A stretch of DNA of 64,000 nt from Cytobacillus praedii (GTDB taxonomy: Bacteria; Bacillota; Bacilli; Bacillales; Cytobacillaceae), in NCBI RefSeq assembly GCF_001439605.1, contig NZ_LMBX01000001.1:151992-215991 (forward strand). Direction: 5' to 3'. Positions 59,898 through 64,000 of this stretch are shown one piece after another. Under the pieces are notes generated by a model, which had not been told where the DNA came from, did not search any database, and saw only the letters and a list, made by a program, of their open reading frames with translations. Position 1 is the first letter of the stretch, and each line of letters starts with the position of its first letter. The position numbers were made by a program, and so were the translations under genes.

Positions 59898-60715
59898 TGG
59901 CTGAAACAATTAAATTAGTAGATGTAACAAAATGTGATGGCTGTCGTGCCTGCATGGTGTCATGTAAAAACTGGAATGATCTCCCTTCTGAGATGGAGGA
60001 TTTCCATGGAAGCTATCAATCTCATGAAAAGATTACAGCAAATACATGGAATGTCTTAACATTTAACGAGCAAGAAAGAAAGGATGGCGGACTGGACTGG
60101 CTTTTCCGCCACTCTTCTTGCTTGCACTGTACAGAAGCGGCGTGTGAGAAAGCTTGTCCTGAAAATGCCATTAGCCATACGGAGTTCGGTTCTGTTGTTG
60201 TCGACTATGATACATGTGTCGGCTGTGGCTATTGCGTACAAGCATGTGGCTTTGATGCTATTAATCTCGCAACATATGTAGATAAAAATGGAAAAGAGTT
60301 CAGAAAGGCACAGAAGTGTACGCAATGTACGGACCGTTTAGAGGAGGGGCTTCAGCCTGCTTGTGCAACTGCTTGTCATACGGGAGCCATTGTTTATGGG
60401 GATAAGGATGAACTTCTTTCTTCAGCTGAGGATCGTTTAGCGCAAATAAAAGAGCGTTATCCGAATGCAAATATATACAACCCACAAGGCATTAGCGGAA
60501 CAAATACGGTGTATATACTAGCTGACAAACCGAAAACTTACGGCTTGCCAGAAAACCCTAAAGTGGCCCTTTCGCAAATAGTTTGGAAGGATTATGCACA
60601 GCCAATTGGAAAAATGATGCTTGGTGCGACAACAATGGCCGTTATTGGTTCATTCATCGCAACCAATTTAAACAAGAAGAACCATTCCAGTGAAGGAGAC
60701 CAGAGCCATGAATAA
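59897..60715 (+). CDS. fdnH: Formate dehydrogenase iron-sulfur subunit (FdnH-like)
   Basis: Electron-transfer subunit of 272 residues with four 4Fe-4S cysteine groups: CDGCRACMVSC (about 13-23), CLHCTEAACEKAC (about 75-87), CVGCGYCVQAC (about 107-117) and CTQCTDRLEEGLQPACATAC (about 138-157). A C-terminal helix (about 235-255, MMLGATTMAVIGSFIA) anchors it to the membrane. Its ATG overlaps the stop of the catalytic gene by one base (TAATG). It passes electrons to the cytochrome b subunit. Confidence 0.93.
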   Translation: MAETIKLVDVTKCDGCRACMVSCKNWNDLPSEMEDFHGSYQSHEKITANTWNVLTFNEQERKDGGLDWLFRHSSCLHCTEAACEKACPENAISHTEFGSVVVDYDTCVGCGYCVQACGFDAINLATYVDKNGKEFRKAQKCTQCTDRLEEGLQPACATACHTGAIVYGDKDELLSSAEDRLAQIKERYPNANIYNPQGISGTNTVYILADKPKTYGLPENPKVALSQIVWKDYAQPIGKMMLGATTMAVIGSFIATNLNKKNHSSEGDQSHE

Positions 60716-61382
60716 AAGTGGAAATCAAAAAACGGTTAAACGTTTTAATTTGGGCTTTAGAATTTCACACTGGGTAAATGCAGCAGCCTTCTTTGTTCTT
60801 TATATTTCGGCATTGCCAATGTATACCGAATTCTTTGACTGGCTATACCCTGTTTTTGGCGGTCCAGCAGGTGCAAGACTCGTGCATAGAATTGCAGCAG
60901 TAGCCTTTATGCTTCCACTTCCAATAATGATTATTTTTGATTGGAAAGGTTTTAGCAATTGGGCAAAAAATATCTTTTCATGGAAGAAGCATGACTTGCA
61001 ATTCTTCCCCCAATTTATGAAAGAGTTCTTTGGTATGAAAGCAAAGGTGCCTAAGCAGGATTTCTTTAATGCTGGTGAAAAAATTAATTCCTGGTTAATG
61101 ATTATTACAACGATTATGCTGATTTGTTCAGGACTTATCATGTGGTTCCCGCAGTATTTTCCATATGGAATCATCATGTGGGCATATCCAATGCATAGCA
61201 TTGGCTTAGGTCTTGCAGCAGCCGTTGCTATTGGTCATATTTATATGTCTCTTGTTACTGCAAAACCTTCTATGAGAGGGATTATCAAAGGGGATGTATC
61301 CGAGGAATATGCGAAGGATCACCACGGCCGTTGGTATGATGAGCTTCAGGCGGCAGAACCAAAAAAGAAAAAACATGCGTAA
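60708..61382 (+). CDS. fdnI: Formate dehydrogenase cytochrome b subunit (FdnI-like)
   Basis: Membrane dihaem cytochrome b of 224 residues with four helices that passes electrons to menaquinone. Probable haem histidines lie in FRISHWVNAAAF (about 16-27), LVHRIAAVAF (about 58-67), and YPMHSIGLGLAAAVAIGHIY (about 163-182). It overlaps the iron-sulfur gene by eight bases, with AAGGAG ahead of the ATG at 60708. With the preceding two genes it forms a periplasm-facing, energy-conserving FDH-N complex. Confidence 0.92.
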   Translation: MNKSGNQKTVKRFNLGFRISHWVNAAAFFVLYISALPMYTEFFDWLYPVFGGPAGARLVHRIAAVAFMLPLPIMIIFDWKGFSNWAKNIFSWKKHDLQFFPQFMKEFFGMKAKVPKQDFFNAGEKINSWLMIITTIMLICSGLIMWFPQYFPYGIIMWAYPMHSIGLGLAAAVAIGHIYMSLVTAKPSMRGIIKGDVSEEYAKDHHGRWYDELQAAEPKKKKHA

Positions 61383-61423
61383 TCGTTCATGTGCTTTGGG
61401 CAATTGATAACCGAATAATAATA

Positions 61424-61462
61424 AAGAGGAGCTACCCTGGATAAAGGGTAGCCTTTCCTCTC
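61424..61462 (+). terminator. Rho-independent terminator or attenuator
   Basis: AGAGGAGCTACCCT pairs with AGGGTAGCCTTTCCTCT with a small bulge, followed by CTTAAA. The T tract is weak, so it may only reduce transcription into fdhE. Confidence 0.55.
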
Positions 61463-61484
61463 TTAAATGAAAGTGGTGTTTTCG

Positions 61485-62279
61485 ATGGCAAAAATGAATG
61501 TTCTTGATGAAAACTATGAAAAACTGCAGCAGGAGATTCAGTCATTAAGCGATAAGTGGAGAGGAGAAATAGTTAATCTGCGAATAGAGGAGATAACTGG
61601 GGACGGTTCACCTATCCTTCCTCAAGCAGAACTTTCAATTGATTTTAGCCAATATCAGCTATTTATTGAAGAGCTCCTCCAAATGCTTGGTCATAATAAT
61701 GAGGGGATGATCCATACAGCAGATAAAATTAAAGCATTATTGACGAAAGATGTCTTACAGGCATGGTTTAAAGAAGCAATTGTTGTGAACCATTTCTACT
61801 TTAAAAACTATGCAGATGAAAATAATCTTCCTGATTGGCTTCCAATTTTTGTTGCGGAACAGGCTGCACGTCCGTTTTTACAAGAGGCAACGGTACTATT
61901 GGAATCTCAATTAAAGGGGATGAATCATACGAATGGATGCCCTTCCTGTGGCGAACCTGCACGCTTTGCCCTGCTCAACAAGAAAGGCAAGAAGGAGCTG
62001 ACATGTCCAAGATGTCTTCATGCTTGGGAGGAAAAGAAAATTAGCTGTGCGCACTGTGGTTCAGAAGACTCGTTAGTGATCCTTAAAGTAGAGGGCGACG
62101 AAAGTGCGGAAATTCATGCATGCCATACATGTAAAGGGTATACTAAAGTCATTGATAGCAGAAAAATGTTTAAAAAGGAATCTCCAACCCTATTAGATGT
62201 GAAAAGCATCCATCTCGATTATATTGCTCAAGAAAAGGGGTTCGGTGTTTCAAACGATTCGGGTGCAGGGACTCACTAA
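61485..62279 (+). CDS. fdhE: FdhE, formate dehydrogenase accessory protein
   Basis: Cytoplasmic rubredoxin-like protein of 264 residues needed for FDH-N assembly and insertion of the cofactor. Four CxxC pairs lie in CPSCGEPARF, CPRCLHAW, CAHCGSED and CHTCKGYT (about 152-226), consistent with iron binding. The last segment MLDVKSIHLDYIAQEKG-like (LDVKSIHLDYIAQEKGF) is the FdhE ending. AAGTGGTG precedes the ATG at 61485, preferred to 61467. It is flanked by fdnI and mobA. Confidence 0.92.
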   Translation: MAKMNVLDENYEKLQQEIQSLSDKWRGEIVNLRIEEITGDGSPILPQAELSIDFSQYQLFIEELLQMLGHNNEGMIHTADKIKALLTKDVLQAWFKEAIVVNHFYFKNYADENNLPDWLPIFVAEQAARPFLQEATVLLESQLKGMNHTNGCPSCGEPARFALLNKKGKKELTCPRCLHAWEEKKISCAHCGSEDSLVILKVEGDESAEIHACHTCKGYTKVIDSRKMFKKESPTLLDVKSIHLDYIAQEKGFGVSNDSGAGTH

Positions 62280-62300
62280 TTTTCAGGAGCAGGTGAGAAA

Positions 62301-62921
62301 ATGAGGACGACAGGAATAATTATGGCTGGCGGCAAGTCAAGCAGGATGGGGAAAAATAAAGCTCTCTTAAAAATAGGCGGCAAAACCGTCATAGAACATA
62401 TTGCTGCAGAGCTTGAAAAGACTGTTGCGGATTTAATGATTGTGACCAATACATTGGAAGATTATCAGTTTCTTAATCTTCCAATGGTTGAGGATGAGTG
62501 GAAGGGAATGGGCCCGCTTGCAGGCATTCATGCGGGGCTAAAAGCCTCAAAAACAGATAAAAACCTTGTTGTTGCATGTGATATGCCATTTGTATCTTCG
62601 AAGCTAGGAGAAATCTTGCTAGGTTACTTAGATGAGTATGATGCGGCCGTTCCAAATATTTCGAATCAGCTTCATCCATTATTTGCAGCGTATCGCAAAG
62701 AAGTTCATGAGGAAATCAGCTATTCCATACAGAAACAGGAGCTGCGAATCAGGCCATTTTTTCAAAAGATAAATACAAAAATTGTGTTAGAAGAAGATCT
62801 CCAAATGCTGCATTTCCCTTACCAGGATCATCATTTTTTTAACATGAACCATCCAGAGGAATTCGAGGAAGCTCTTAAGCTAGCAAATGGATATTCAAAA
62901 GAAAGCAGAGATTTATCATGA
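62301..62921 (+). CDS. mobA: MobA, molybdenum cofactor guanylyltransferase
   Basis: Adds GMP to molybdopterin to make the bis-MGD cofactor needed by formate dehydrogenase; 206 residues. The nucleotide-binding start is IIMAGGKSSRMGKNKALLKI (about 6-25) with the GxSxRMGxxK motif, followed by DEWKGMGPLAGIHAGL and VACDMPFVS. GGAGCAGGTG precedes the ATG. Its stop overlaps the start of moeA (ATGA). Confidence 0.93.
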   Translation: MRTTGIIMAGGKSSRMGKNKALLKIGGKTVIEHIAAELEKTVADLMIVTNTLEDYQFLNLPMVEDEWKGMGPLAGIHAGLKASKTDKNLVVACDMPFVSSKLGEILLGYLDEYDAAVPNISNQLHPLFAAYRKEVHEEISYSIQKQELRIRPFFQKINTKIVLEEDLQMLHFPYQDHHFFNMNHPEEFEEALKLANGYSKESRDLS

Positions 62922-64000
62922 AATTTTTCCAAGTGAAATCTGTAGAAGAAACGTTTGATTTAATCAGCCGCCATATAAAGCCATTAACTGAATATATAAC
63001 CATTCCGCTCACTGAGGCGCTTCATTTCGTTTTAGCTGAAGATATCTATGCCCCTGAAAATGTTCCTGATTTTCGCCGGTCAACTGTTGATGGATATGCT
63101 GTTAAAGCAAAGGATACATTTGGGTCATCCGAAAGTATGCCTGGTTTTCTTACACTTGCAGGAGAAGTTCAAATGGGCGAAGTGCCTCCAAGAGCAATTC
63201 AAGCAGGGGAAGCGATGTATGTACCGACTGGAGGAATGCTCCCTGATGGCAGTGATGCGGTTGTGATGATTGAGCATTGTGAAGATTTGGCCGGATTAAT
63301 CAATGTCTTCAAGCAGGTCGCTCCTGGCGAAAATGTCATTTCTGTCGGTGAGGATATAGGCAAGGGAGCACTTCTGTTAGAAAAGGGAACAAAGCTTCGT
63401 TCACAAGAGTTAGGTGCACTTGCCTCTCAAGGAATTACAGCGGTTTCTGTGATAAGAAAACCGGTTATCGGCTATCTCTCTTCAGGTGATGAAATTGTTC
63501 CAATCGAAACGGAAAGTCTAGCACCAGGCGAAATACGAGATATGAACGGGATGACAATCGGTGCCCTTGTGGCTGAGTGGGGCTATAGCTTCCAATATGG
63601 AGGCATTGTCAAAGATAACCGCGAAGAGTTTGAACGAAGAGCAAAAGAATTATTAGCACGGACAGACTGTTTAATTGTATCTGGCGGCAGTTCAGTCGGG
63701 ACGAAGGATTATTCAGTAGAAGTGATTCAATCACTTGGTAACCCAGGTGTGTTCGTGCATGGTGTATCCATAAAGCCGGGAAAACCGACGATTCTATCTT
63801 TAGCAGAGAACAAGCCTGTTATTGGCCTCCCAGGTCACCCAGCATCAGCTGTTATTATTTTTCATCTATTCGGAAAGGCTATTTTAGAATTGCTGCACGG
63901 AGCACGAAAGCAGGAAAGACAGCTTACCTTTGCGAAAATAACGAAAAATATTCCCTCTTCACCAGGACGGACAGATTATGTGAGGGTACGATTATTTGAA
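62918..64000 (+). CDS. moeA: MoeA, molybdopterin molybdotransferase (partial, runs off window)
   Basis: Inserts molybdate into adenylylated molybdopterin. 361 codons are visible and the frame is still open at 64000; full MoeA is about 410-430 residues, so roughly the last 60 are missing. Readable parts are FFQVKSVEETFDLISRHI, LAEDIYAPENVPDFRRSTVD, GYAVKA, the VPTGGMLPDGSDAVVMIEHC segment, SSGDEIVPIE, RDMNGMTIGALVAEW, VSGGSSVGTKDY, and VHGVSIKPGKPTILS followed by GLPGHPAS. The start overlaps mobA by four bases. Confidence 0.95.
   Translation, partial: MKFFQVKSVEETFDLISRHIKPLTEYITIPLTEALHFVLAEDIYAPENVPDFRRSTVDGYAVKAKDTFGSSESMPGFLTLAGEVQMGEVPPRAIQAGEAMYVPTGGMLPDGSDAVVMIEHCEDLAGLINVFKQVAPGENVISVGEDIGKGALLLEKGTKLRSQELGALASQGITAVSVIRKPVIGYLSSGDEIVPIETESLAPGEIRDMNGMTIGALVAEWGYSFQYGGIVKDNREEFERRAKELLARTDCLIVSGGSSVGTKDYSVEVIQSLGNPGVFVHGVSIKPGKPTILSLAENKPVIGLPGHPASAVIIFHLFGKAILELLHGARKQERQLTFAKITKNIPSSPGRTDYVRVRLFE

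Overview
The window reads as the chromosome of a low-GC, endospore-forming member of the Bacillaceae. The support is AAGGAGG-type ribosome sites with many TTG and GTG starts, bacillithiol genes (bshB2, yojF), spore-associated genes (GerP-like proteins, an Hsp20/CotP-like protein, a possible gamma-type SASP, a KinA/KinE-like PAS kinase), Gram-positive lipoproteins, and S-box, L-box and c-di-GMP riboswitches. The genes also suggest a facultative anaerobe that can respire nitrous oxide and oxidise formate with a selenocysteine enzyme. I saw no rRNA, tRNA, CRISPR array, prophage or insertion sequence.

Layout: 1-2 kb holds an MFS transporter and a c-di-GMP-I riboswitch in front of an unknown helical protein. 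At 2-7 kb a Fur-controlled siderophore importer diverges from a Fur-controlled NAD(P)H flavoprotein. At 7-15 kb are a possible SASP, an AAC(3)-family acetyltransferase, a TetR-linked ABC exporter, a drug-type MFS pump, an FAD dehydrogenase and a DUF4230 protein. At 15-20 kb a SAM riboswitch precedes a MetT-type carrier and a lysine riboswitch precedes an amino-acid ABC importer. At 20-38 kb come RocB, an orphan sporulation-type kinase, YbaK, a double P-loop protein, YjiH, a COG4586/4587/3694 ABC exporter, a MerR-linked ABC exporter, AlkD, a HAD phosphatase, an aldose dehydrogenase and MarC.

At 38-46 kb is a complete-looking clade II nitrous oxide reductase operon (cytochrome c, NosZ, NosB-like, NosD, NosY, NosF, then two lipoproteins), divergent from an Fnr-type regulator. 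Both promoters carry TGTGA-N6-TCACA-type boxes centred near -41.5. At 46-51 kb are bacillithiol genes, pdxK and a two-component system. At 51-53 kb is a compact spore-type cluster (Hsp20-like, GerPF-like, GerPC-like, a further GerP-like protein, and two convergent GerPA/PF-like genes). A bacitracin/lantibiotic-type ABC exporter follows. The last 8 kb form a formate dehydrogenase locus: fdhD, a selenocysteine fdnG-type gene with an in-frame TGA and a SECIS hairpin, the iron-sulfur and cytochrome b subunits, fdhE, mobA and moeA (cut by the window end). Formate oxidation could feed electrons to the quinone pool while the cytochrome-linked NosZ consumes nitrous oxide; the shared Fnr-like boxes suggest joint anaerobic control.

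Several intergenic regions hold short arrays of degenerate motifs spaced about 20-21 bases apart, a different motif in each. Two other intergenic regions hold elements that look like known dispersed Bacillaceae repeats. The most unusual items are these phased arrays, the Hsp20/GerP-like cluster, the nos operon without a visible nosL, the Fnr with only two C-terminal cysteines, and the c-di-GMP-controlled small protein.
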